The position numbers and the translations under genes were made by a program. Below are positions 16,254 to 24,109 of a stretch of DNA of 64,000 nucleotides, in pieces. This stretch comes from UBA7236 sp036734545 (GTDB lineage Bacteria > Bacteroidota > Bacteroidia > Chitinophagales > BACL12), in NCBI GenBank assembly GCA_036734545.1, contig DAIMYJ010000002.1, positions 14,656-78,655 on the forward strand. Direction: 5' to 3'. Every line of letters starts with the position of its first letter. Position 1 is the stretch's first letter. The notes beneath the pieces are model-generated. The model did not search any database. It was not told the origin of the DNA and saw nothing but the letters and a program-made list of their open reading frames with translations.

Positions 16254-17393
16254 ATGTCATCTGCCATTTCTCACGACCTCGATATCATTGTTGCCTCTGC
16301 AAGAGAATTTGCAGAAAAATATGTTCGCCCGCACGTGATGGAGTGGGATGAGAGTCAGCATTTTCCTGCTGATGTCCTGCACAAAGCAGGGGAAATGGGA
16401 TTCATGGGCGTGCTGGTGCCCGAAGCCTACGGAGGTTCCGGACTCGGCTACGTGGAATACATGCGTATCATTGAAGAGATCGCTGCGGTATGCGGCTCTA
16501 TCGGACTTTCGGTGGCGGCGCATAACTCCCTGTGCACCGGTCATATCCTGCAGTTCGGCAATGAGGAGCAGAAGCGTAAATACCTGCCGCTGCTCGCTTC
16601 CGGCGAATGGATCGGCGCGTGGGGACTTACCGAGCCCAACACCGGTTCAGACGCAGGCAATATGCAATGTGTGGCCACTCCTGAAGGCAACGAATGGGTG
16701 CTCAACGGCGCCAAGTGCTGGATCACCCACGGCAAATCCAGCAACGTAATGGTGGTGATCGCCCGCACAGGTGCTCCCCGCACCTCCAACAACTGCACTG
16801 CTTTTGTGGTGGAGCGCGGAACCCCCGGTATGTCGGCAGGCAAGAAAGAAAATAAACTCGGCATGCGTGCCAGCGAGACCACAGAGGTGATCTTCGATAA
16901 CTGCAGGATCTCCGATGCCCAGCGCTTAGGCGAAGTGGGAGAGGGCTTCAAGCAGGCCATGAAGGTCCTCGACGGAGGCCGTATCTCTATCGCCGCCCTC
17001 AGCCTCGGCATCGCCAAAGGAGCCTACCGCGCTGCCCTGAAATACGCCAAGGAACGTCAGCAGTTCGGTCAGCCGATCTCCCAGTTCCAGGCCATTTCCT
17101 TTAAACTGGCCGATATGGCCACCCGCATCGAAGCTGCGGATCTGCTCACCCTCAAGGCGGCAGACCTGAAAAATAAAGGTCAGAAGGTGACCGAAGCCTC
17201 TGCCAAAGCCAAGTATTACGCCTCTGAAGTATGCGTGGCAGTAGCCACAGACGCTGTTCAGATCTTTGGCGGTTACGGCTATACCAAAGATTTCCCGGTA
17301 GAGAAGTTCTACCGCGACTCCAAACTCTGCACCATCGGTGAAGGGACCTCCGAGATCCAGAAACTGGTGATCGCCCGCGAGATCCTTCGTTGA
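16254..17393 (+). CDS. Acyl-CoA dehydrogenase
   Basis: This 379-aa FAD enzyme performs alpha,beta-dehydrogenation of an acyl-CoA thioester in fatty-acid or branched-chain amino-acid breakdown. Visible features are GAWGLTEPNTGSDAGNM (flavin/substrate region), CWITHGKSSNV, and the C-terminal QIFGGYGYTKDFPVEKFYRD. The catalytic glutamate E363 lies in IGEGTSEIQ. Sequence style fits the short-chain/butyryl-CoA group, but chain-length preference cannot be assigned. It is monocistronic with its own promoter. Confidence 0.93.
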   Translation: MSSAISHDLDIIVASAREFAEKYVRPHVMEWDESQHFPADVLHKAGEMGFMGVLVPEAYGGSGLGYVEYMRIIEEIAAVCGSIGLSVAAHNSLCTGHILQFGNEEQKRKYLPLLASGEWIGAWGLTEPNTGSDAGNMQCVATPEGNEWVLNGAKCWITHGKSSNVMVVIARTGAPRTSNNCTAFVVERGTPGMSAGKKENKLGMRASETTEVIFDNCRISDAQRLGEVGEGFKQAMKVLDGGRISIAALSLGIAKGAYRAALKYAKERQQFGQPISQFQAISFKLADMATRIEAADLLTLKAADLKNKGQKVTEASAKAKYYASEVCVAVATDAVQIFGGYGYTKDFPVEKFYRDSKLCTIGEGTSEIQKLVIAREILR

Positions 17394-17398
17394 TGCCG

Positions 17399-17430
17399 TT
17401 TGGAAATATTCTACGTATCTATTATCTTTG
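17399..17430 (+). promoter_or_regulatory. Promoter of rpsU
   Basis: The -33 TTTG (17399-17402) and -7 TATCTTTG (17423-17430) are separated by 20 nt. The ATG is 20 nt downstream. Confidence 0.7.
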
Positions 17431-17450
17431 CACTCCCAAATATTGAACGA

Positions 17451-17648
17451 ATGCTCATCATTGACGCCAGAGAAGCGGAATCTATTGACAAGGCCCTGAA
17501 GAATTACAAGAAGAAATTCGAGAAAGCCGGTATTGTTAAGGAATTGCGCCGTCGCCAGTCTTTTACCAAGCCCTCTATCGAGCGCAGGCAGGAGATCATC
17601 AAAGCCCGTTACAAGCAGACTTTTGTAACTGAGGCTAACCAAGGTTGA
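17451..17648 (+). CDS. rpsU: 30S ribosomal protein S21
   Basis: This 65-aa basic ribosomal protein of the small subunit acts in translation initiation near the anti-Shine-Dalgarno region. It is recognised by MLIIDAREAESIDKALKNYK and the RRRQSFTKPSIERRQE segment. The start at 17451 is well supported: an in-frame TTG at 17400 lies inside the promoter. It leads the rpsU - xer - hpf group seen in many Bacteroidota. Confidence 0.95.
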   Translation: MLIIDAREAESIDKALKNYKKKFEKAGIVKELRRRQSFTKPSIERRQEIIKARYKQTFVTEANQG

Positions 17649-17705
17649 TCCGACACCTTTTCAAGGTGCGTACACTGACCTCGCCCTGAGGCTCGTTGCA
17701 TATAT

Positions 17706-18611
17706 ATGCACCTGGAGAGTTTTTATACCTATTTACAGTTTGAGCGTCGCTACAGCAGGCATACCCTCGACGCGTACCGGAATGATCTGGAAGCCTTTGG
17801 TGCGTTCATACGCGCCGAATACGGAGAAGGCGATCCTGATCTGACCGACGTACACCACCGCCAGGTGCGCGCGTGGATCATTTCCCTGATGGAAAGCGGT
17901 GTGGCCGCACGCAGCGTGAACAGAAAGATCTCCGCCCTGAAGACCTACTACCGGTTCTGTATGCAGCAGAAAGTGATACGGAAGAATCCCATGACCCGCA
18001 TCACCGCACCTAAAACCCCCAAGAACCTCCCGCTTTTCGTGGAACGCAGCGGCATGCAGGAGTTGTTTTCGCTGGTGGAGAAGGACTATCCCGTGGAGAC
18101 CGAGCAGCAGCGGTTCGTCCAGTTGCGCGATTCCGTGATCGTAGAGGTGCTCTACGCCACCGGTATGCGGCGCGGCGAACTGCTGGGGCTCACCGACCTG
18201 TCGATTGACCGCTCGAACCGCCAGGTAAAAGTGCTGGGTAAGGGTAATAAGGAGCGCATCATTCCCGTAAGTGAGAGCCTGATCGCGCTGGTAGACCGCT
18301 ACATTGCCGAAAGAAAGCGGCTGTATGGCGGTGAAACGGCGTTCCTGGTGACCGCTGCGGGCAAGCCTGCTTATCCGCGCATGGTCTATACCGTGGTGCA
18401 CCGCGTGCTGCAAAAGGTGACCACACTGACCCGCACCAGTCCGCACGTTCTTCGACACACCTTTGCCACACACCTGAGCAACAACGGGGCAGAACTGAAC
18501 GCGGTCAAGGAATTGCTGGGCCATGCCAGTTTGGCCAGTACGCAGGTGTATACGCACAATTCGATCGAGCAGCTAAAAAAGATACATAAACGTTCCCATC
18601 CTAAGGGCTAA
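17706..18611 (+). CDS. Tyrosine recombinase, XerC/XerD type
   Basis: This 301-aa site-specific recombinase probably resolves chromosome dimers at dif. An N-terminal SAM-like core-binding domain (residues 1-85, FERRYSRHTLDAYRNDL) is followed by the catalytic domain. The full catalytic set is visible: R155 in GMRRGE, K in VLGKGNKER, H247 and R250 in HVLRHTF, H273 in LLGHAS and nucleophile Y282 in QVYTH. The location beside rpsU and hpf, and the absence of integrase-like extras or att repeats, argue for a housekeeping Xer rather than a phage integrase. XerC and XerD cannot be separated by eye. Confidence 0.92.
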   Translation: MHLESFYTYLQFERRYSRHTLDAYRNDLEAFGAFIRAEYGEGDPDLTDVHHRQVRAWIISLMESGVAARSVNRKISALKTYYRFCMQQKVIRKNPMTRITAPKTPKNLPLFVERSGMQELFSLVEKDYPVETEQQRFVQLRDSVIVEVLYATGMRRGELLGLTDLSIDRSNRQVKVLGKGNKERIIPVSESLIALVDRYIAERKRLYGGETAFLVTAAGKPAYPRMVYTVVHRVLQKVTTLTRTSPHVLRHTFATHLSNNGAELNAVKELLGHASLASTQVYTHNSIEQLKKIHKRSHPKG

Positions 18612-18643
18612 GTATGTAATTTCGCCACCCCAAAGCAATAGAA

Positions 18644-18943
18644 ATGGAAGTGACCATACAATCCATCCGATTTGATGCCGACCAGAAGTTGCTGGAGTTG
18701 ATCCGGACGAGTTTGGAAAAGGTGAGCCGCTTTGATGGCGGTATTCCTGAGGCACAGGTGTATATGAAATTAGACGCCGACCACGGTGGATATCATTCCA
18801 AGGTATTGGAGATCAAGTTGATGAAGCCCGGTAAGACCATAGTGGCCAAGGCACAACGTGCGACCTTTGAGGAAGCGCTGGATGAAGCCCTGGAAGCCGC
18901 TTTGGTGCAGGTGAAGAAGCTTCGCGACAAGGAGAAAGGGTAG
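18644..18943 (+). CDS. hpf: Ribosome hibernation promoting factor (HPF/RaiA family, short form)
   Basis: This 99-aa protein binds the decoding region of idle ribosomes during slow growth. The beta-alpha-beta-beta-beta-alpha pattern is visible (VTIQSIRFDADQKLLELI, AQVYMKLDADHGGYHSKVLEIKL, FEEALDEALEAALVQVKKL). There is no long C-terminal dimerisation domain, so it is the short type. It follows the Xer gene by 32 nt and is probably cotranscribed from the rpsU promoter. Confidence 0.88.
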   Translation: MEVTIQSIRFDADQKLLELIRTSLEKVSRFDGGIPEAQVYMKLDADHGGYHSKVLEIKLMKPGKTIVAKAQRATFEEALDEALEAALVQVKKLRDKEKG

Positions 18944-18978
18944 TAGGCAAGAAAAAATCGTTCCATTTTTTTCCAGTT

Positions 18979-19011
18979 TTTGCACATATCCGCAAAAACT
19001 CCGTATATTTG
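18979..19011 (+). promoter_or_regulatory. Promoter of the tRNA-tuf operon
   Basis: The -33 TTTG (18979-18982) and -7 TATATTTG (19004-19011) have a 21-nt spacer. A leader of about 180 nt precedes the first tRNA. Confidence 0.65.
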
Positions 19012-19089
19012 CGGGCGTTTTTCCTGAAAGTGGGGAATACGGATCGTTTCTTTGAAACAAGAGTTGGTAAAAGGCTAATGTAGCTCGAA

Positions 19090-19107
19090 CCGGAATTTTC
19101 CTTCCGG
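19090..19107 (+). promoter_or_regulatory. Hairpin in the tRNA-operon leader
   Basis: CCGGAA (19090-19095) pairs with TTCCGG (19102-19107). It directly follows a tRNA-like fragment (AATGTAGCTC at 19077-19086). No T run follows, so a processing or antitermination element is more likely than a terminator. Confidence 0.35.
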
Positions 19108-19196
19108 AGACCATGATCCTCAAGGGTTTATGTGTCCTGGCGAGCACCCTGATCACCAATCGGCACCACGCAGCTGAGCAGAAAGAGATTTTGTTT

Positions 19197-19269
19197 GCCA
19201 ATGTAGCTCAGTTGGTAGAGCTGCTGATTTGTAATCAGCCGGTCGGCGGTTCGAGTCCGTCCATTGGCT
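19197..19269 (+). tRNA. tRNA-Thr (TGT)
   Basis: Acceptor GCCAATG pairs with CATTGGC. The D-arm is GCTCAGTTGGTAGAGC, the anticodon loop TTTGTAA with anticodon TGT at 19230-19232, and the T-loop TTCGAGT. CCA is not encoded. Confidence 0.95.
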
Positions 19270-19278
19270 CTTGGCGGA

Positions 19279-19361
19279 GGGAAGATTCCAGAGTGGCCAA
19301 ATGGGGCAGACTGTAAATCTGTTGTCTTACGACTTCGGTGGTTCGAATCCACCTCTTCCCA
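19279..19361 (+). tRNA. tRNA-Tyr (GTA)
   Basis: Acceptor GGGAAGA pairs with TCTTCCC. The anticodon is GTA at 19313-19315. A long variable arm makes it a class II tRNA, and the T-loop is TTCGAAT. CCA is not encoded. Confidence 0.95.
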
Positions 19362-19476
19362 CTATCCTTCAGTTCTTTGAAACTGAGAAACTACGCCGAA
19401 AGCACTATTGCTACATGGGCATTCTGCCCATCAGCATACCTGTCTTCGTAAGTTTTTCAGTCGGTATTGTATTTAA

Positions 19477-19552
19477 GCGGGAGTAGCTCAGTTGGTAGAG
19501 CGTCAGCCTTCCAAGCTGAATGTCGCGGGTTCGAGTCTCGTCTCCCGCTCCA
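19477..19552 (+). tRNA. tRNA-Gly (TCC)
   Basis: Acceptor GCGGGAG pairs with CTCCCGC. The anticodon is TCC at 19510-19512, the T-loop TTCGAGT. CCA is encoded at 19550-19552. Confidence 0.95.
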
Positions 19553-19577
19553 CCACCGAAATGCAAATTAGTTACCA

Positions 19578-19653
19578 GCCAATGTAGCTCAGTTGGTAGA
19601 GCACATCCATGGTAAGGATGAGGTCACCAGTTCGATCCTGGTCATTGGCTCCA
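19578..19653 (+). tRNA. tRNA-Thr (GGT)
   Basis: Acceptor GCCAATG pairs with CATTGGC, identical to the upstream tRNA-Thr. The anticodon is GGT at 19611-19613, the T-loop TTCGATC. CCA is encoded at 19651-19653. Confidence 0.95.
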
Positions 19654-19742
19654 AACACCTGCCCGGTGTTCCTTCGGGAGAAAAGGCAATAAAAAGCAAC
19701 AATTTAAACACAACAATACACTAAGTTCTAAATTGAATAAAA

Positions 19743-20930
19743 ATGGCAAAAGAAACATTTGTACGTTCTAAACCCCACGTGAACATCGGAACGATCGGCC
19801 ACGTGGACCACGGTAAGACCACTCTTACCTCTGCGATCACCTATGTTCTTTCTGAGAAGGGTCTTGCCCAGCGGAAAGACTACGATTCGATCGATGCTGC
19901 TCCTGAAGAAAAAGAAAGGGGTATCACCATCAACACCGCTCACGTGGAATACGAAACGGAAAACCGTCACTATGCCCACGTTGACTGTCCCGGTCACGCC
20001 GACTATGTGAAGAACATGGTTACCGGTGCTGCTCAGATGGACGGTGCGATCCTTGTGGTTGCTGCTACCGACGGTCCGATGCCTCAGACCCGCGAGCACA
20101 TCCTGCTTGCTCGTCAGGTAGGTGTTCCTGCCATCGTGGTGTTCATGAACAAAGTTGACCTGGTTGACGATCCTGAACTGCTCGACCTCGTTGAGATGGA
20201 AGTGCGTGACCTGTTGAGCTTCTACAGCTTCCCCGGTGATACCATTTCTATCATCAAAGGATCTGCACTGAAGGCACTGGAAGGTGACGCTGGTGGTAAG
20301 CAGGCGATCATGGATCTGATGGCAGCCGTGGATAACGACATTCCGATTCCTCCGCGACTGGTTGACCAGCCGTTCCTGATGCCGGTTGAAGACGTATTCT
20401 CTATCACCGGACGTGGTACCGTTGCTACCGGCCGTATCGAGCGCGGTATCATCAACACAGGCGATGCCGTTGATATCATCGGTTTGACCGCTGAATCACT
20501 GAAATCTACCGTTACAGGTGTGGAAATGTTCCGTAAACTCCTCGATCGCGGTGAGGCCGGCGACAACGCAGGTCTGCTGCTTCGCGGTGTGGAAAAAGAC
20601 CAGATCAAGCGCGGTATGGTTATCTGTAAGCCGGGTTCCGTAACTCCGCACACTGAATTCAAGTGCGAGGTTTACGTACTGAAGAAAGAAGAAGGTGGTC
20701 GTCATACCCCGTTCTTCAACAAGTACCGTCCGCAGTTCTATTTCCGTCCCACTGACGTTACCGGTGAGATCACTCTGCCGGAAGGTGTAGAAATGGTTAT
20801 GCCCGGTGACAACATCACCATGACCGTAAAACTGATCTATCCGATCGCGATGGAGAAAAACCTCCGCTTCGCTATCCGTGAAGGTGGTCGTACGGTAGGT
20901 GCCGGTCAGGTAACTGAAATTTTGAAATAA
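19743..20930 (+). CDS. tuf: Translation elongation factor Tu
   Basis: This 395-aa GTPase delivers aminoacyl-tRNA to the ribosome. The G1 loop GHVDHGKT is at residues 19-26. RGITINTAHVEYE (switch I), DCPGHADY (G3) and NKVD (G4) follow, then the two beta-barrel domains ending in VGAGQVTEILK. Length and motifs are normal. It lies about 90 nt after tRNA-Thr with no terminator between, so the tRNAs and tuf are probably one transcript. Confidence 0.98.
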   Translation: MAKETFVRSKPHVNIGTIGHVDHGKTTLTSAITYVLSEKGLAQRKDYDSIDAAPEEKERGITINTAHVEYETENRHYAHVDCPGHADYVKNMVTGAAQMDGAILVVAATDGPMPQTREHILLARQVGVPAIVVFMNKVDLVDDPELLDLVEMEVRDLLSFYSFPGDTISIIKGSALKALEGDAGGKQAIMDLMAAVDNDIPIPPRLVDQPFLMPVEDVFSITGRGTVATGRIERGIINTGDAVDIIGLTAESLKSTVTGVEMFRKLLDRGEAGDNAGLLLRGVEKDQIKRGMVICKPGSVTPHTEFKCEVYVLKKEEGGRHTPFFNKYRPQFYFRPTDVTGEITLPEGVEMVMPGDNITMTVKLIYPIAMEKNLRFAIREGGRTVGAGQVTEILK

Positions 20931-20945
20931 TCAAAACGAACAGAC

Positions 20946-20975
20946 AGGGATCCGTGATGAACGGATCCCTTTTTC
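20946..20975 (+). terminator. Terminator after tuf
   Basis: AGGGATCCGT (20946-20955) pairs with ACGGATCCCT (20961-20970), followed by T residues. It lies only a few nt before tRNA-Trp, so readthrough may supply the secE operon. Confidence 0.85.
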
Positions 20976-20979
20976 CCAA

Positions 20980-21052
20980 ACGGGTGTAGCTCAATTGGTA
21001 GAGTGGCGGTCTCCAAAACCGCAGGCTGGGAGTTCGAGCCTCTCCACCCGTG
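20980..21052 (+). tRNA. tRNA-Trp (CCA)
   Basis: Acceptor ACGGGTG pairs with CACCCGT, discriminator G. The anticodon is CCA at 21013-21015, the T-loop TTCGAGC. It sits between tuf and secE, as in many Bacteroidota. The 3' CCA is not encoded. Confidence 0.95.
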
Positions 21053-21067
21053 CATCAAGCAAACGAT

Positions 21068-21259
21068 ATGAATAAGATCAGAGCATTTTTCAGCGAAGCA
21101 TACCAGGAACTGCGGTATAAGGTAAGCTGGCCTACATGGCCGGAATTGCAGTCCAGCACCCAGTTGGTGCTCGTAGCGTTCCTGATCATTTCCGTAGTGG
21201 TTTTCATTATGGACCTGTCTTCCAAGGAATTGCTTGACCTGTTCTATGGTTTATTCTAA
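21068..21259 (+). CDS. secE: Preprotein translocase subunit SecE
   Basis: This 63-aa small subunit of the SecYEG inner-membrane channel has an amphipathic segment (FFSEAYQELRYKVSWPTWPEL) followed by one membrane helix (LVLVAFLIISVVVFIMDL). It is the short single-helix form. The ATG at 21068 is used; an upstream in-frame GTG at 21050 falls inside tRNA-Trp. It is followed by nusG after 20 nt. Confidence 0.92.
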   Translation: MNKIRAFFSEAYQELRYKVSWPTWPELQSSTQLVLVAFLIISVVVFIMDLSSKELLDLFYGLF

Positions 21260-21279
21260 TTCAACCCCACGCTCGACCG

Positions 21280-21828
21280 ATGGCAGATGAAAAAAAATGG
21301 TATGTATTACGCGTGATCAGCGGCAAAGAACGCAAGTTGCGCGAGTACGTAGAGCAGCATGTGAAGCGTCATGGCTGGGAGCATATCATTTCACAGGTAC
21401 TCGTGCCTACTGAAAAGGTATACAAGATCAAGAACGGGAAAAAAGTGATCCATGAAAAGAACTCACTGCCCGGCTATATCCTGATCGAGGCTACGGAAGG
21501 TAAGATGACCCCGGAGATGAACCAGATCATCACCGGCATCACCAACGTGATCGATTTCCTGGGCAAAGAGAACCCGGTAGCACTGCGCCGCAATGAGGTG
21601 AACAGGATCCTGGGTAAGATGGATGAAATGAGCGAAGAAGGCGTTGCCATGAACGAACCGTTCATCATCGGCGAAACCGTGAAGATCATCGATGGTCCGT
21701 TCAACGAATTCCTCGGCAACGTGGATGAGGTGCATGAAGACAAGAAGAAAATCAAAGTAATCGTAAAAATATTCGGTAGAAAGACACCGGTGGAGCTCAA
21801 CTTCGCCCAGGTGGAAAAAGTAAACTGA
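21280..21828 (+). CDS. nusG: Transcription termination/antitermination factor NusG
   Basis: This 182-aa transcription factor binds RNA polymerase and links it to Rho or the ribosome. The N-terminal NGN domain (KKWYVLRVISGKERKLREYV ... LPGYILIEA) is followed by a C-terminal KOW domain (GETVKIIDGPFNEFLGNVDEV). Length is normal. It ends 1 nt before rplK, in the conserved secE-nusG-rplK order. Confidence 0.97.
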   Translation: MADEKKWYVLRVISGKERKLREYVEQHVKRHGWEHIISQVLVPTEKVYKIKNGKKVIHEKNSLPGYILIEATEGKMTPEMNQIITGITNVIDFLGKENPVALRRNEVNRILGKMDEMSEEGVAMNEPFIIGETVKIIDGPFNEFLGNVDEVHEDKKKIKVIVKIFGRKTPVELNFAQVEKVN

Positions 21829-21829
21829 T

Positions 21830-22276
21830 ATGGCAAAAGAAATTCAAACGTACGTGAAGCTGCAGGTAAAGGGCGGCCAGGCTAACCCGGCACCTCCTAT
21901 CGGTCCTGCACTGGGTTCCAAGGGTATCAACATCATGGAATTCTGCAAGGCATTCAATGCCCGCACCCAGGATAAAATGGGTAAAGTACTCCCGGTGGTG
22001 ATCACGGTGTATAAGGATAAGTCGTTCGACTTCATCATTAAAACACCACCGGCTGCCATCCTCATCCTGGAGGCTTCCAAGAAACAAAAAGGTTCGGCTG
22101 AACCCAACCGCAACAAGGTGGGCTCCATTACCTGGGATCAGGTAAAGGCCATCGCGCAGGAAAAGATGCCTGACCTGAATTGCTTCACCATCGAAAGTGC
22201 CATGAAAATGGTTGCCGGTACTGCCCGCAGTCTGGGTATCACCGTAACCGGTCAGGCACCCTGGTCTAACAATTAA
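21830..22276 (+). CDS. rplK: 50S ribosomal protein L11
   Basis: This 148-aa protein of the GTPase-associated centre is recognised by KLQVKGGQANPAPPIGPALG in the N-terminal domain and the RNA-binding C-terminal domain (MPDLNCFTIESAMKMVAGTARSMG-like region ending in GITVTG). It follows nusG directly and is part of the rplKAJL-rpoBC transcript. Confidence 0.97.
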   Translation: MAKEIQTYVKLQVKGGQANPAPPIGPALGSKGINIMEFCKAFNARTQDKMGKVLPVVITVYKDKSFDFIIKTPPAAILILEASKKQKGSAEPNRNKVGSITWDQVKAIAQEKMPDLNCFTIESAMKMVAGTARSLGITVTGQAPWSNN

Positions 22277-22303
22277 TTTCAGTCAACTAAAAATCGTTAA
22301 CAC

Positions 22304-23002
22304 GTGAAACTGACAAAGAACAGAAAGAAGGTTCAGGCATTAGTTGACTCCAACAAACTTTATACGTTGAGGGAAGCTGCTGAACTTGTTAAGAAATCAA
22401 CGACCTGCAAGTTCAATGCATCTGTTGACCTCCATGTGCGTCTCGGTATCGACCCGCGTAAAGCCGATCAGGCGATCCGTGGTACTACCGCTTTGCCGCA
22501 CGGCACCGGACGAGATAAGAAGGTGCTGGTACTCTGTACTCCCGACAAGGAAGAAGAGGCCAGGAAGGCAGGTGCAGATTATGTGGGTCTGGATGAGTTC
22601 ATCGACAAGATCTCCAACGGTTGGATCGACATGGATGTGGTGATCGCTACCCCGTCTGTGATGCCTAAGATCGCGAAACTCGGACGTGTCCTGGGTCCCC
22701 GCAACCTCATGCCGAACCCGAAAGTGGGTACGGTAACCAATGAGGTGGGCGATGCCATCACCGAAGTGAAAAAAGGTAAGGTTGCCTTCAAGGTAGACAA
22801 GTATGGTATCATCCATTCTTCTATCGGCCGCATCTCCTTCAACACCGATCAGATCGCAGAGAACAGCGAAGAGCTGATCCGCGCACTTGCTAAACTGAAG
22901 CCGTCGTCTGCTAAAGGCGCTTACTTCAAAAGCATTACCATGGCCAGCACTATGAGCCCCGGTATCGCGATCGATCCGAAAAGTGTAATTGACATTCATT
23001 AA
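22304..23002 (+). CDS. rplA: 50S ribosomal protein L1
   Basis: This 232-aa protein of the L1 stalk binds 23S rRNA and, in many bacteria, its own mRNA as a repressor of rplKA. Recognised by VDLHVRLGIDPRKADQAIRG and GRVLGPRNLMPNPKVGTVT. The start is GTG at 22304, beginning with KLTKNRKK. It lies 27 nt after rplK. Confidence 0.97.
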   Translation: MKLTKNRKKVQALVDSNKLYTLREAAELVKKSTTCKFNASVDLHVRLGIDPRKADQAIRGTTALPHGTGRDKKVLVLCTPDKEEEARKAGADYVGLDEFIDKISNGWIDMDVVIATPSVMPKIAKLGRVLGPRNLMPNPKVGTVTNEVGDAITEVKKGKVAFKVDKYGIIHSSIGRISFNTDQIAENSEELIRALAKLKPSSAKGAYFKSITMASTMSPGIAIDPKSVIDIH

Positions 23003-23025
23003 GTAATCATCGAAATCGCTATAAG

Positions 23026-23556
23026 ATGAACAAGGAACAAAAAACGGCTGCCATCGAGGAATTGAAGGATACAGTGTCGAAATACGACAACTTTTACCTC
23101 ACTGATGCCTCTGCCATGACCGTTGAGGACATCAATAAATTGCGCCGCCTCTGCTTCGAGAACGGTATCCGTTTCCAGGTAGTGAAGAACACCCTGCTGC
23201 GCAAGGCCTTTGAAGCGCACGGAGATAAATATGAAGGCCTGTACACCCTGCTGCACGGCGAAACTTCCGTGATGTTCAGCGAATCTTCCAATCAGCCTGC
23301 CAAGGTGATCAAGAAGTTCCGCAAGGACAACGATAAAGGAAAACCGCTGCTGAAAGGTGCTTATGTGGGTGCTGATGTATTCGTTGGCGATAACAGCCTC
23401 GATGCACTCATCAGCCTCAAGAGCAAGGAAGAGCTTGTGGGTGAGATCATCGGTATGCTCCAGACACCTGCCAAGAATGTTATCTCTGCCCTGTTGTCGG
23501 GTGAGCGCAAACTGGCCGGTATCGTTAAGACACTGGGTGAAAAAGAAGAACAATAA
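23026..23556 (+). CDS. rplJ: 50S ribosomal protein L10
   Basis: This 176-aa protein forms the base of the L7/L12 stalk. Recognised by FYLTDASAMTVEDINKLRR, FQVVKNTLLRKAFE and the C-terminal helix that binds L12 dimers (ISALLSGERKLAGIVKTLGE). It lies 23 nt after rplA. Confidence 0.96.
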   Translation: MNKEQKTAAIEELKDTVSKYDNFYLTDASAMTVEDINKLRRLCFENGIRFQVVKNTLLRKAFEAHGDKYEGLYTLLHGETSVMFSESSNQPAKVIKKFRKDNDKGKPLLKGAYVGADVFVGDNSLDALISLKSKEELVGEIIGMLQTPAKNVISALLSGERKLAGIVKTLGEKEEQ

Positions 23557-23607
23557 TCATCACATTTATTTAACAACAATTTTCTAAATCAATAAAAACT
23601 CAAAGCA

Positions 23608-23994
23608 ATGGCTGAATTAAAAGAATTCGCTGAAAAGTTGGTTAGCTTGTCTGTAAAAGAAGTTAATGAACTGGCAAAGATCCTGAAAGACGAGTACGGT
23701 ATCGAACCCGCTGCTGCTGCACCCGTAATGATGGCAGCTGCCGGTGGTGGCGCCGGAGCAGGTGCTGATGCTGCTGCTGAGAAAACATCTTTCGATGTGA
23801 TCCTCAAGAATGCAGGCGCTGCTAAACTGTCAGTGGTTAAAGTAGTAAAAGACCTCACCGGCCTTGGTCTGAAAGAAGCTAAGGATCTCGTTGATGGCGC
23901 TCCGAAACCTGTGAAGGAAGGAGTAGATAAAGCAACTGCTGAAGATATTGCTAAGCAACTTCAGGAAGCAGGTGCTGAAGTAGAGATCAAGTGA
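23608..23994 (+). CDS. rplL: 50S ribosomal protein L7/L12
   Basis: This 128-aa stalk protein recruits translational GTPases. An N-terminal dimerisation helix (residues 1-35) is followed by an Ala/Gly-rich hinge (MMAAAGGGAGAGADAAAE) and the conserved C-terminal domain (KTSFDVILKNAGAAKLSVVK, GLGLKEAKDLVDGAPKPVKE). It is followed by a palindrome-rich intergenic region before rpoB. Confidence 0.97.
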   Translation: MAELKEFAEKLVSLSVKEVNELAKILKDEYGIEPAAAAPVMMAAAGGGAGAGADAAAEKTSFDVILKNAGAAKLSVVKVVKDLTGLGLKEAKDLVDGAPKPVKEGVDKATAEDIAKQLQEAGAEVEIK

Positions 23995-24017
23995 TCTCTG
24001 CCCGGCAGTTACTTCCT

Positions 24018-24078
24018 CCCGCCGTACGGCGTGGGTAAAATACAAGGCTAATCCGCCGTACGGCGGATAGCCTGTTTA
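24018..24078 (+). promoter_or_regulatory. rplL-rpoB intergenic hairpins with repeated GCCGTACGGC palindrome
   Basis: GCCGTACGGC occurs twice. The second copy lies in a long hairpin: AGGCTA (24045-24050), TCCGCC, GTAC, GGCGGA, TAGCCT (24068-24073), followed by GTTTATTATTTT. By position it may act as an attenuator that sets the rpoBC to ribosomal protein ratio; this is inferred. Confidence 0.6.
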
Positions 24079-24109
24079 TTATTTTAATGCAATAAAGCTT
24101 TGAAAGCGT

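Noticed and set aside
17706..18611. Tyrosine recombinase as a mobile-element integrase
   Set aside because: It sits in the conserved rpsU-xer-hpf context. No att duplication, excisionase or cargo genes flank the nearby tRNAs.
19113..19486. Open frames across the tRNA cluster
   Set aside because: They overlap complete tRNA genes on both strands and have no coding character.
21050..21067. GTG start for secE at 21050
   Set aside because: It falls inside the acceptor stem of tRNA-Trp; the ATG at 21068 gives the normal SecE N-terminus.
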